64,000 nucleotides of DNA from Euptelea pleiosperma. Taxonomy: Eukaryota > Streptophyta > Magnoliopsida > Ranunculales > Eupteleaceae. Below are positions 22,703 through 35,103 of the stretch, one piece after another. The DNA lies in NCBI GenBank assembly GCA_035048495.1, contig CM068549.1, positions 9,906,000 to 9,969,999 of the forward strand, written 5' to 3'. The notes beneath the pieces were generated by a model. That model worked only from the letters and a program-made list of their open reading frames with translations, was not told the origin of the DNA and ran no database searches. The position numbers were made by a program, and so were the translations under genes. The stretch's first letter is position 1. Each line of letters starts with the position of its first letter.

Positions 22703-25700
22703 TCAGTCGACATAAATAGGATCGATGAGATCAATTTCAAGAGTATGAATGAACGACACATCAAGTTCATGGAATTGCTTAAGACGCTGACCATTGACCT
22801 GGAATGAGGAGTGATCCTTGGGATCCTCAATAGTGATTGCCCCGAAGGGTGTGACTGCTGTGACCGTATAAGGACCGGTCCACCTAGATTTCAGTTTTCC
22901 AGGGAAGAGATGAAGACGAGAATTATAAAGAAGGACCTTCTGTCCTGGATGGAACTCTTTCCTGAGGATGCTCTTGTCATGTATCCACTTCATTTTGGCT
23001 TTGTAATTCTTGGACAAGTTGTAGGCATCATTTCTGAGTTCTTCTAACTCATTCATTTGAAGTTTTCGCTCTTCCCCTGCAGAGTCGAGGTCGAAGTTGA
23101 GCTTCTTAATGGCCCACAGAGCACGATGTTCAATCTCTACCGGTAGATGACAGGGTTTCCCAAAGACGAGACGATAGGGAGACATATTGAGTGGGGTCTT
23201 GTAGGCGGTTCTGTATGCCCATAAAGCATCAGTGAGACGAGTAGACCAGTCTTTACGTGTGGTATTGACTGTCTTCTCCAAGATCTGCTTGATCTGACGA
23301 TTAGAGACCTCTACTTGACCACTAGTCTGCGGATGATAAGCTAGGGCAACCTTGTGGGTTACCCCATACTTCTTCATTAAGTTCTCGAATATCTTATTGC
23401 AGAAATGGGTGCCCCCATCACTAATGATGGCCTTAGGGGCACCGAATCGAGCGAAAATGAACTCCTTTAGGAATTTGACCACCACTTTGTGGTCATTCGT
23501 CTTGGTGGGAATGGCTTCTATCCATTTGGATACATAGTCTACCGCAAGGAGAATGTACTCAAAACCATAGGAAATGGGAAAGGGGCCCATGAAGTCGATG
23601 CCCCAAATGTCAAATATTTCATCGACCTGAATGGGAGTTAGGGGCATCATGTTCCTCTGGGAGATGCGGCCTAGATGCTGGCAATTAGGACAAGTTTTGC
23701 TGTAGATATGGGCATCTTTAAATAATGTGGGCCAGTAGAATCCGCATTGCAGCACTTTTTCTGCAGTCTTCTTAGTGCTGAAATGACCACCACAAGGTTG
23801 GTCATGACATGAGGACAAGATACTGAGTTGGTCCGACTCAGGGACACAGAGACGAATGATCTGGTCAGGACAGTATTTATACAAATAAGGGTCATCCCAA
23901 GAGTAGTACTTAACTCTTGCTAGGAATTGGCTTTTGTCCTGTTTTGACCAGTGTGAAGGCGTTTCTTCGGTGACAAGGTAGTTGACAATGTCAGCATACC
24001 AAGGATTAACAGAGATGGCGAACAGTTGTTCGTCTGGAAAGGTTTCAGGGATGGGCTGGGTGTCGAAGGATGACTCTAAAGTCAGTCTAGACAAGTGATC
24101 AGCCACTACATTCTCAGTTCCTTTCTTATCCTTAATCTCGAGGTCGAATTCCTGCAGTAAGAGAATCCATCAAATTAATCGAGGTTTGGTTTCCTTTTTC
24201 GACATGAGATAACGAAGGGCTGCATGATCAGTGTACACAACCACCTTAGTGGCTAAGAGGTACTGACGGAATTTATCAAGGGCGAAGACTACCGCCAGGA
24301 GTTCTTTCTCAGTGGTGGAGTAATTCATTTGGGCAGAGTTAAGAGTTTTGCTCGCGTAGTAGATCACGTGTGACCTTTTGTCAACTCTCTGCCCTAGAAC
24401 AGCACCTAACGCGTAGTCAGAAGCATCGCACATTACCTCGAAAGGTAGAGTCCAGTCCGGGGGACGGATAATGGGCGCAGTAGTGAGCTCAGATTTGAGA
24501 CGCTCAAATGCCTTGACACAGTCAGCATTAAAGTCGAAAGGACTATCTTTAGCCAGAAGATGGGACAGAGGTCGAGCGATTTGAGAGAAGTCCTTGATGA
24601 ATCGCCTATAGAATCCTCCGTGTCCCAAAAAGGACCGAATGTCACGTACGGACTTAGGAATGGGCAAGGTCGAGATGATATCGATTTTAGCTTTGTCGAC
24701 CTCAATGCCCTGATGGGAAATGACATGTCCCAGAACAATGCCCTTCGTCACCATGAAGTGGCATTTCTCCCAATTGAGGACAAGTCGCTTGTCCTGACAG
24801 CGTTGAAGTACAAGCCCTAGATGGTTCAGACAGTCATCAAAGGATGACCCAAAGACTGAGAAGTCGTCCATAAAGACTTCGAGGAATTTTTCCACCATGT
24901 CAGAGAATATACTCATCATACACCTTTAAAAGGTCGCGGGTGCATTGCAGAGGCCAAAGGGCATGCGCTTGTAGGCAAAAGTGCCAAAGGGACAGGTGAA
25001 AGTTGTCTTCTCGTGATCCTCAGGGGCGATGGGTATTTGATTATACCCTGAGTAACCATCGAGGAAGCAGTAATAGGAGTGACCTGCTAATCTCTCCAAC
25101 ATTTGGTCTATGAAGGGTAAAGGAAAATGGTCCTTCCTAGTGTTGGTGTTGAGTCGTCGGTAATCGATGCAGACTCTCCACCCTTTCTTCAGACGCTGGG
25201 TGACCATTTCCTTGTTCTCATTTTCCACAACTGTGAATCTTGCCTTTTTAGGGACGACATGAATAGGACTCACCCATTTGCTATCGGAGATGGGATAAAT
25301 GATACCCGCATCTAACAGTTTAAGGACCTCATCCCGGACTACATCCTTCAAGACGGGGTTCAACCTCCTCTGGTGTTCTCGAGAGGTTTTGGATTCATCC
25401 TCGAGATAGATGTGATGTTGGCACACCGAGGGGTCTATGCCTCGAATATCATCTATAGTCCAACCTATCGCAGATTTGTGCTCGTTGAGCAGCTCGAGAA
25501 GTTTCTTACGTTCACTCTCAGACAAAGCGGAAGCAATAATGACAGGGTAAGTTTCCTTAGGACCAAGATAGGCATAGGAAAGATCTGTTGGAAGAGGCTT
25601 AAGCTCCAAATTTGGAGCAGATGGAGTAGAAATAGGTGTCACAGAAGACACGGATTGAAGAGGTTTGACTTCAGTAGGTAAAGGAATGATGGGTTCTCTG

Positions 25701-28483
25701 GCCATGGTTATCAGAGGCTCGAACTCGATGAGAGGAGCGGGGATCTCTATCAGTGGAGCAGTCTCCAAAAGATCATTGAGATCAGAAATAGCTGACTCTA
25801 TTGCAAAGTCAGCTCCAAAGTGTTCTAGACACTGCTTAAGAATATCTTCGGTGGAGTCCGGGATTAGACTCTCAACGGCACACATTTCATCGGTCACTTC
25901 GCGATCGGCATCTTGTTGCATTAAACGAAAGATGTTGACCTCAGCTTTGAGGTTACCGAAAGCAATGGACATGTTTCCGTCCCGGCACCCGATGTGTGCG
26001 TTCGCGGTGGCAAGGAATGGACGGCCTAAGATGACTGGAATGCGGTTGTCGTGACACGGCTCGGTGTCTAGAATGATAAAGTCCACAGGATAATAAAAGT
26101 CAGCGACTTTTACTAGGACATCTTCAATGATTCCTCTTGGAATCTTGATGGACTGATCAGCCAATTTCAGGGTGACATTGGTAGGCTTCATATCTTTCAG
26201 TCCTAACTGCTGATATACCGAGAATGGTATGAGGTTAACGCTAGCCCCTAAATCTAGCAAGGCAGTGCAGCTAAAGTTGTCACCAATTTCACATTGGACA
26301 GTTGGGCTACCTGGATCCTTGTGTTTGATCACACTATTGCGTTGAATGAACGCTGTAGCTTTTTCGGCCAAGAAGGCAGCTTTGGGTACATGCGTACGCC
26401 GCTTAACTGTGCACAAGTCCTTGAGAAATTTGGCATAGGAAGGGATTTGCTTGATAGCAGAAAGGAATGGGATATTGATCTGGACGTCTTTAAAGACATC
26501 TAAGATCTCAGAGAATTGCTGATCCCGCTTATCTTGGACAAGTCTGTCCGGGAAGGGAGGCTTTACTCGACAAATGGATTTGTCTTTAGCCTTAGATTTC
26601 TGCACAGGGATATCTGATGTTGGTGCAGAGGTAGAAGAAGCAGAGGTAGGATTGGTACTAGTTTCCTCTGTACGAGTGATGGGTGCTGGAGATGGCACCG
26701 GTGGTGGTTGGACTCCCATGTCCATAGTTTTTCCAGATCGTAGGGTGGTTACAGCTTGCACCTCCCCTTGACAATTCTCATTCTGGCTTTGAGATTGGGA
26801 TCCGATCTCATATACTGCCCCTTTGGCATTTCCTTTAGGGTTGGCAATGGGTTGGCTAGGAAAGATCCCCTTAGCTTTCTCAGCTTCCAAGTTACCTAGA
26901 CGTTGCTCTAGACGAAGCATGGATTGCTGTTGCTGTTGCTCTAGGCGTTGCATAGATTGTTGTTGCTGAGTAATGAGTTGAGCTAGAAGGTCTTCGATAC
27001 CAGATTTGGGGACCGACTGTTGGGGGGCAGCTAATGGGAGCTGAGGCACCAATTCGCGACTCGAGCTCATTGGGGCATTATAGTTATAGGCTGGAGAATT
27101 AGTTGGGACAATCGGTTGGTTCTGAAAGGTCTGTGGGACTCTTTGCTGATTCTGAAATGTGCTCGATTGTCCAGAGTATTGACCCTGTTGGAACTGCTGG
27201 TTCTGATTAGATGGGTACTGAGTCTGCTGGTATTGTCCCTGATTGAATTGCCTATTGGGTTGATTGAACCCAGGAGGATACATGCCCTGAGGTTGACGTG
27301 GAGGTTGAGCTTGTGGTTGAGTAGACTGAGGCCTCCAAGAAAAGTTAGGGTGGTTTCTCGTGTCCGGATGATAAGATTGACTATACGAGTTCTGAGTGGG
27401 TGGTTTGTATGTGCTGAAAGCACAAACTTCTTCCTGAAGAGGATTAGACCACCCTTCATTCAAAGGACAATGCTCAGTAGTATGGGAGGGTTGCAGACAG
27501 AGGGTGCAGGATTCCATAGGGCTCTCGTGTCCCACATGCATGACTGGGGTAGACTGTTGAATAGGCTTTTGGACAGATACAGCCAGTGCCGAGACTGACT
27601 TGCTCAACTCTTGAATGACAGATCGAAGCTCAGTATCGGCTGTAGCATCATGTCCCTTGGTTGTCCTTTGGACCGAAGTGGTTCGACTAAACTCTGAGTC
27701 AGTCGTCCAATGTTGAGAGTTTTCTCCTAACTCTCCCAAGAATTTGTATGCATCGGTCGGAGTTTGGTGCAGGAATTTTCCTTGGCACATTGACTCTACC
27801 ATGGTCCGGGACTCATCAGTAAGTCCCTTATAGAAGACGTGGACAAGATTTCCCTTGTCGATGCTATGGTGGGGACACTTAGTCAGGTAGTCTTGGAATC
27901 TATCCCATGCTTCAAAAAATTTCTCATCGGACTTCTGTCTAAAGTCCTGAATGAGTTGCTTCATTTGGTTGGTCCGAGTCATGGGGTAGAATTTAGACAT
28001 GAATTTGCCCACCAATTCTTTCCAACTGCTGATTGAATCAGCGGGTAAGGAGTAGAGCCAATCTGAGGCTCGGTCTTTGAGCGAGAATGGGAAAACTCGC
28101 AGACGGACATTGTCATCATCAAGGTTCTGATTCTTGAAAAGTAGGATGACATGTTGGAATTCCCTAATATGGGAATATGGGTCTTCTCTTGGGAGACCAC
28201 GAAAGGTAGGCAGCATTTGGATCGTCTGCGGCCTGATCTCGAACTGTACCGCCGTAGTAGGTGGGAGAACAATGCAAGTGGGTGGATTGGCAGAGATAGG
28301 AGCGAACGTCTCGATAAGAGGTCGTTCGACTGCCATGACTACAAAGGTAGTAGTACTGGGGGAGGCGGGTGGGGAAAGAGATGGGGAAGAATTCAGTGGA
28401 GGATCCACTGTAGGGACGTGATTCTCAGATCGAACCAAGCGTTTGTTCGGACGATTCCAACCGGGCATACGCGAATGAGGCAA
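22703..28483 (-). pseudogene. gag-pol of nested minus element, two nonsense codons
   Basis: One frame of about 1927 codons encodes the whole polyprotein: gag core around residues 95-280, CCHC knuckle CTLCLQPSHTTEHC near 325, Gln-rich coiled region, protease with LLDLGASVNLIP near 740, RT from about 1000 with FMDD near 1204, RNase H with [13 protein letters not shown] near 1355, integrase with HHCC finger and D, D, E residues near 1628, 1688 and 1724, and a GPY-type C-terminus. Two stops break it: TAA at 24928-24926 (CAA in the sister elements, within RT after NAPATF) and TGA at 24172-24170 (CGA in sisters, end of RNase H). Both are C to T changes. The likely start is either 28483 or the in-frame ATG of MAVERPLIE near 28336; homology with 38204 extends upstream of the latter. 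Confidence 0.93.
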
Positions 28484-30163
28484 GCTCTATACTTGGCAAA
28501 AAGTTGCCAGAGAGGAACACTATCCTAAATGATGCACACCAAGCTCAGATAATCCTATTCTAAGCAATCAGGATATATTTTAGGAATTATCTTTGTTAGT
28601 TTTGGGGCTAGAGTAGATTATGACAGTGGGCGGACCACTGGTTTATCTTTTAACCGCCGGACTAACTGTTTTGCACTTAGAGGTTCTCACCAGGCTACAC
28701 TCTTCAGAGCGAATCCTTTAGTACTAGCTCTAGTTAACAACAAGGCAATCCGAAGCCTAGACAGACGTGCGGCACAATGGCTGACTTAAGTACGTCCCAG
28801 ACTAACCGGATTGGTCAAGTGTATAAGAAGAGTGTTCCCTCGGGTTAAGCTAGGGTTGGTGCGTGTTCCTAGTCCACACGTAACTAACCGCCGAATAGTC
28901 CAAGATGCCACGTCGAGCTCAGTGTACTTGAGTAGCAGGGACTTATGGGTGTGTTAGACAACAGGGACCCGCGCTCGTGGTCTTATTTCGATTGGATGTT
29001 AAGCGGGTTCGCTGTGTGTGGATTTTTCCTCGAACACCGGGCTAATTGGCTCTACTTCTTGATTCTTTTTATTATAGATGAATCCTGGGGATCAATATCA
29101 GCTGGAGTTATGAGGTGGGTGATGAAATCCCACCAGTTTCAATTTTGGAGCTGGGTCTGCTCTCTTAGAGTTGATTGATTAACGGCCACTCCACGCAAGT
29201 CGAATAAGTTGTTGCTATAAAACAAATAGACAAGCGGCAATGATGCACCCAATATGCTCTGTATCGCACTCAAGGCGAGGATAGAGACTTACCTCCCGTG
29301 GGCCACGCCACGGGGTCGCCTCCGTGGGTTAGAGAGGGGTATCCTAATGGGCTTGGGCCCGACTCCACCTCTTTGAGCTTTCGCTCTCTACCCACACTGG
29401 ATCGTGTTCCTGCAGAAAAGTTAGATCGCACGGTCTAGGTAGTCGGGATTCTATTTGGAAGATCTTTGCCTTTTTAGGGTTCACAGAACAAGCACTGGAT
29501 TTAGGCAAGTTTTTGAATTAATTCCCAAGTTCGAGATGGGTTAAAATTTAGGAATTTCCAGATTGGAAAATACCTAGATTGGAAAGTTTCCCGAACTGTG
29601 GAGATCTTCCAAGGAAGATTTGATTGCGAGATCCCTTATAATTTTGGGAAATTTCCCAAAATTGAAATTCTGCTAGATATGGGATATTTCCTTTTGCAGA
29701 CTTTTCCAAGTTTGGAAGATTTCTAAAGATAAAAATTCTTCTAAAGAGGAAACTTCTAAAAGGGGAAACCCTAATTAAGCAAAGTTTCAAGATTTTAGAA
29801 TCTTTCCAAAAATCGCAAATCCTGGATTGGTGATTTCTAAAAATCTGCAGAATATGAAACCCTAATTTTTTTTGAATTTTGAATTTATTATTTTTTTGTA
29901 TTTTCCACTTAATCTAGGGTTTCTAAAAAAACCCTAGAACAAGATCTAGCAGTTATATGGAAAGCAGTAAATTCTTAAATTATTACAAATTGCACTCGGC
30001 CTTCCGAGACATAAAAAATAGTAATTAAAAACTGCTAAAAATCAACAAAAACAAAAAAAATAGAAAGTTTCCCAAAAAGGTCGGGCTGGCCAAATTGAGC
30101 AGCTTTTCGCTTCAGCAACTTTCCAATTCCGTCTTTACGTCCTTTTTCGCACTCCCGAACACC
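28484..30163 (-). other. Leader of nested minus element
   Basis: 1.68 kb between primer site and gag, collinear with 3908-5662. Carries the GAGCGAAAGCTC hairpin at 29375-29386 and the RERKLKEVESGPSPLGYP segment, here preceded by an in-frame TAG. Confidence 0.75.
29375..29386 (-). other. GAGC-GAAA-GCTC leader hairpin
   Basis: Identical to the copies at 4886, 13380 and 37397. Confidence 0.45.
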
Positions 30164-30181
30164 CGAGCGGCAGCGGCGCCA
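30164..30181 (-). other. Primer binding site, tRNA-Asp type
   Basis: Minus strand TGGCGCCGCTGCCGCTCG, two bases inside the 5' LTR. Confidence 0.8.
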
Positions 30182-30183
30182 TT

Positions 30184-32070
30184 TGAAAGTAGGTTTTTTT
30201 TCCGCGTCGTTGGTTACGGAAACCCTAGAATCAACAAGATTTGTAATTATCCGATTATCCTGCAAAATTGATAGATTTGTATAGGGATTCGTGTCGGATG
30301 TCGATCCGCACTCGGGATTAGTCGGATTAGCGCATATTTGAACATAAAATGATGGAATTTATGCTAGAAAATCATGGAGAGGTGAGAATGGTGATGGATT
30401 TAAAACATTCTTAGTGATTTTTAGAGAGAGAAATTACCAAGAATTAGAAACAATCCTATGCATCAATTATTCGAATTTAAACACTAAAATTCCAAAATGA
30501 ACCCAATTTTATTCATTCAATCAAAGTACGAGCCTTACAAATTTCTAAGCAAAACATTATCAAATCAGCCAACTTTAACTAGAAAGCATATAAACAAAGA
30601 CTAAACTAGAGAGAGACATAAGAGAGATGAGAGAGAAAATCAAATCTAGAGAGAGAAAATGTGAAAAGAGGGTTAAAATAAGTCCAAAGCCATTCAAAGA
30701 ACTTGCGGAGGTGATGATCTCAAGATTTAGGATTGACCAAGGGACGGGCCAATAGATTGACCAATGGAGGTGGCAATCTATGAGTTACAGAGTCTTACCG
30801 TGATGACGAGGTCGCCAAGTGGCTGTGGAGGTGCCAAGAAGATTGCTGTCCGTTGGATAGCATGGTGTGGAGGGCGGTGTTGCACACTAGCAAAGCGGGA
30901 GGCAGCAAGAGGATGGGAGGAGAATCGAAAGTGAGAACCGTTGGTGGATAGAAGAGCAAGTTCTCGAACGTGGGAGAAGAAGGAATGTGGGAAGAAGGGA
31001 AAGAAAGAGAGAATGAGATACGGTGAAGAGAGAGGCGGAGCGGCAAGGAGGTTCGGTGGAGATGCAGATCTCCACTGTTCGACGGTGTGATATTCAAGAG
31101 GTTGTAGGTCTGCAACCGTTTGGTGGAGGCGGACTGGTGGAGTTCACACCGTCAGCAAGGAGGCGCTGGTTCTGTGATGAAGAAAAAAAAAAAAAAAAAA
31201 AAAAAAAAACGTGGAGGAGCAGACTGAGGTGGATGCTGATGGGCCCGGCTACTGGCCCACATGGACTGATGATGTCCATCGTCTCACAAGATGATGTGAC
31301 AGGCATTCTGAAGGCGATCGGATGGATGGTGACTTGATTGGGACCCAGATTGGTAGATCGACGGATCTAGAGAGATCCAACGGTCCGATTGAAGATCCAA
31401 CGGTCCGATGGAAGATCCTACGGTCAGAAAGCTAAGGGAGATGAGATAGAGCTGATAGGCAGGAGTTCTGGGGTTAGGTCAGTAGATTCGAGGATCGAGA
31501 GATGAAGAGAGAGAGAGAATAAGGAGAGATGAGAGAAAAAGTATCAAAAAAAATGGAAAAAAAAGCACTGGCGGAGGGTCTGGAACCCTGGTCTTCACTG
31601 TGACCATCCTCACGCTTCTCCAGTAGAGTCGACCATCATTCTTTGCTGACTCATGTGGCTTTAAACGCTTTGGTCCGTCTCTTGGTCATTGGCTCTCCTA
31701 CTCTCTTCGTTCTTTGGGCCGGCTTTTTGGTCCTCTTATTCAGCCCATATTTGGCCCATATCTTCTAGTTAAGCTTTGATAATGGGCTTTCATGATCGAT
31801 TTGGGCCCACAAGTCTCGAAAATCGTCCCATCGGGGTTTCCTGCGACAGAAGAAGCGCGTAATGAGACTTTATCAGAACGGCTTAATATTTAGACTTCCG
31901 AAAATGTGTTTAATGCATGCAAATATACCATTTCGTCCAGAAAAGTGTGTTTTACGCAATGAGATAGACTCTTACGTAGAAAAGTGGATAATTAGAGCAG
32001 TTTTACGTAGGAGAGTGCAATAACGCTAACAGGATAAGTGCTTAAAATAAGCACTTTTGAGCGAATATCA
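30184..32070 (-). mobile_element. 5' LTR of nested minus element, 1 kb deletion
   Basis: 1887 bp, with both termini intact. Compared with the 3' LTR, sequence runs identically to GAGGTGGA (3' LTR 18893) and then continues at TGCTGATGGG (3' LTR 19919), so roughly 1.03 kb is missing, with only GA shared at the joint. The missing part includes the TATA-like site and the GGGTTCG region. Elsewhere the two LTRs look the same. The 20 bp spaced triplet remains at 31374-31426. The deletion may have occurred after insertion. Confidence 0.9.
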
Positions 32071-33010
32071 ACAGCCCTCCCACTCTATTGAAAATTATCC
32101 TTTAAATGACGGATGTGCCCCTCCACTCCAAGAAGAAGTTTGTGCATTTAATACCTTTAAACCACCTACCCAGAACTCGTATAGCTAAAGATACCATCCT
32201 GATACGAGAAATCATCCTAACTTCTCCTGGAGGCAGCAGTTTGCTCCACAACAAAGACCTGCGCAGAGCACATATCCTCCTGGGTTTAATCAACCCAACA
32301 GGCAATACCAACAGGGACAGTACCAACAGAGTCAGAACCAGACGAGTCAATACCCGTCTAATCATAATCGATCATTCCAACAAGGACAATACTCTGGCCA
32401 ACAGGCACCTAATCAAAATCTCCAGAATCTGCAGTTAAGTCAAACTGCACCTCAATCCTACAATTATTCTGCCCCTATGAGCTCAAATCGTGAACTGGTT
32501 GCTCAAGCTGTTCCTAAACCAGGTCTGGAAGACCTCCTATCACAATTTATTGTGCAGCAAACCCAGTCCATGCAGCGCCTAGAGCAACGTCTCGGGAATT
32601 TAGAAGCTGAGAAAGCCAAAGGCATCTTCCCTAGCCAACCTATTGCAAATCCTAAAGGGAATGCCAAGGGTGCAGTTTATGAGGTTGGTTCCCAGTTACA
32701 AAATCCAAACTATCAAGGAGAGGTACAAGCTGTTACCACACTCCGATCTGGAAAGACTATGGATATGGGAGTAAAAGAACTGTCAGAGCCATCTCCGGAT
32801 CCTATTCCTAAACCCAGCACAGAGGAACACATTTCAAAATCCACCTCTGATGCTGTGAAGCCTGCACCAAAATCTACTATCCCAGTGCAGAGATATCAGG
32901 CGAAGGACAAATCTATTTGTCGGATTAAGCCTCCCTTCCCGGACAGGCTTGTCCAAGACAAAAGAGATCAGCAATTTTCAGAGATCTTAGACATTTTCAA
33001 AGACGTCTAG
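32071..33010 (+). pseudogene. Outer element gag, part 3
   Basis: After the ACAGC duplication (32071-32075) gag resumes with the second half of the zinc knuckle, PSHSIENY, where the final Cys of CCHC is Tyr (TGT to TAT). Then follow the Pro/Gln-rich linker, with TAA at 32186-32188, and from 32477 the segment MSSNRELVAQ to DKRDQQFSEI, ending at TAG 33008-33010 (CAG in the sister). The nested element plus duplication is 14,236 bp (one more than a multiple of three), and the frame here is the one expected after removing it. Confidence 0.85.
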
Positions 33011-33920
33011 ATCAATATCCCCTTCCTATCTACTATCAAACAGATCCCTTCCTATGCCAAATTCCTGAAAGAATTATGCACTGTCAAACGGCGTACGCAT
33101 GTACCCAAAAATGCCTTTTTGGCAGAAAAAGCTACAGTGTTCATCCAATGCAATAGTGTAATTAAGCATAAGGATCCGGGAAGTCCTACTGTGCAGTGTG
33201 AAATCAGTGATAACTTTAGTTGCATAGCTTTGTTGGACTTAGGAGCTAGTGTCAATCTCATACCGTTTTTGGTATACCAGCAGTTAGGCCTCAAGGATAT
33301 GAAGCCAACAAAAATCACTCTGAAGCTGGCCGACCAGTCCATCAAAATTCCAAGGGGAATTATTGAAGATGTCCTAGTGAAAGTAGCTGACTTTTACTAC
33401 CCTGTAGACTTCATCATCCTCGACACAGAACCATGTCAGGATAATCGGATCCCGGTCATTCTAGGCCGACCGTTCCTTGCTACCACGAATGCACACATCG
33501 GGTGTAGGGACGAGAATATGTCAATTGCCTTCGCCAACCTAAAGGCTGAGGTTAACATCTTTCGACTTATGCGACAGGATGCCGATCGCGATGTGACAGA
33601 TGAAATGTGTGCCGTTGAGAGTCTAATTCAGGACTCCACCGAAGATATCTTGAAACAGTGCCAAGATCACTTTGATACAGACTTCCAATGGGAGTCAGCA
33701 ATTTCTGAGGATAATACTATCCAAGAGTCAGTTACACTGATTTCTACTCCTCCTCCTATTGCTGAGTACGAGCCTCTGCTAACCATGATCAGAGATCCTA
33801 CTACTGTCAACTCTATCTCGGTAGAGGAAGAAGAATCAAGCTCCACTGATCAGAAAACCGAGCTTAAGCCTCTACCCTCTGAACTATCTTATGCTTATCT
33901 TGGTCCTGAAGAGACTTATC
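33011..33920 (+). pseudogene. Outer element protease region
   Basis: Same frame as gag. Contains ALLDLGASVNLIPF, the Athila-type aspartic protease active-site region (DLGA in place of the usual DTGA/DSGA), and a long linker with the SELSYAYLGPEETY stretch. Cut at 33920 by the plus-strand element, with target duplication TTATC (33916-33920). Continuation is at 48871. Confidence 0.88.
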
Positions 33921-34569
33921 TGATATTCACTCAAAAGTGCTTATTTTAAGCCATTATCCCTATAGCGATGTCGCATTCTCCTACGTAAAACTTGTCTTTT
34001 CGTCAACTTTTTCACGAAACCTGATCGGGCGATTTTTGAGACTTGCGGGCCCATGATCAACCATAGAAGTCTAATATCATAGCTTAAGGAGTCAACAAGC
34101 TATGACAAGAAGATACCGGCCAAGTACGGGTCAAGTCTGAGGATCGTAGAGCTAGATAAAGAACCAAGAGAGAGGAAAAGCTGAAGACTAAGAGACGAGC
34201 TAAAGTGATTCAAAGCCGCACCAACTGACATAAAATGATGGCTTACGTAATTGGTAAAGCCGACGGAAGATTACATTGAAGATCAGGGTTCATGATCCTC
34301 CGCCAGCTCTTTTGCCATTATTTTGTATTATTTTCTCTCTCCTCTCTCCTAATTCTCTCTCTATCTCTCTAGACTCTAATATCTAACCCGTAGATCATCT
34401 CATCGTACCATTAGATCCCCAGATCTACCATCCGATCCCCCTCTCTATGATCGAATTGCTTATATCTCACCATCCGATCCATAGATCGATCATCCTAACC
34501 CTCCGATCTCCATCATCTAACCTTAGATCTTCTCTCCTTTAGCTTTATTCCATCTCTCATAGTTCTTCT

Positions 34570-34622
34570 ACCGTTAGATCTTCAATTCGACCGTTAGATC
34601 ATTCATCTGACCGTTGGATCTC
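34570..34622 (+). repeat. CCGTT(A/G)GATC triplet at 20 bp spacing
   Basis: Starts at 34571, 34591, 34611. In the 3' LTR the array has four units at 46520-46592. Confidence 0.7.
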
Positions 34623-35095
34623 TCCAGATCCTACGGTCCGCCAATTGTGGACCGAGTCAAACCACCACCTCATCTCATCCAATTATCATAGTTCCATCAT
34701 CTAACAGCCCCTATGGCCAAGTGGCCCACAAGCAAATTGGAAACCCACGGCCTTGTAACCCATCCTAGAGCCCATAGTGTTTTGGGCTCATTTACCATTT
34801 TTTCCCCTGCCGGCCAAACGCACCCTAACCTACGGCCTCGCAAGAGGCCCATATCTATCTGGCCCATTAGCCCGCTTATCCTTGAGCCCATGCCCATACC
34901 CATTGACACATGGTCACAAGGCCCACGGACCAATTATCCTTGTAATGACCCAATCAAAGCAAGTGGCCAACATAAACCTATGGGCTCTCACAAGCCCACA
35001 TTCAAGCCAATGGGAGAAGTGGTTAACTTTGACCACTTCTCATCAATCCCCAACTTCATTCCCACGGTTTCTCTCTCCCACAACAAACTACTCCC

Positions 35096-35103
35096 TATAA
35101 AAG
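35096..35103 (+). promoter_or_regulatory. Likely LTR TATA box
   Basis: CTCCCTATAAAAGAGAG, about 1.18 kb into the LTR and followed by a pyrimidine-rich start-site-like region. Same sequence in the 3' LTR at 47064-47071. Confidence 0.55.

Larger units (their letters stand above)
17840..32070 (-). mobile_element. Nested minus-strand Athila-type element, nearly full length
   Basis: 14,231 bp flanked by target duplication ACAGC at 17835-17839 and 32071-32075. Read on the minus strand: 5' LTR 32070-30184, primer site 30181-30164, leader, gag-pol 28483-22703, 3' non-coding zone, polypurine-like tract 20766-20756, 3' LTR 20755-17840. The two LTRs look identical over long stretches (a 106-codon open frame in each is identical), so insertion is recent. 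The 5' LTR, however, lacks about 1 kb. The coding frame has two nonsense codons and no frameshift. Confidence 0.95.

Noticed and set aside
25127..27598. Plus-strand open frames of 60-160 codons
   Set aside because: Antisense shadows of the minus-strand gag-pol.
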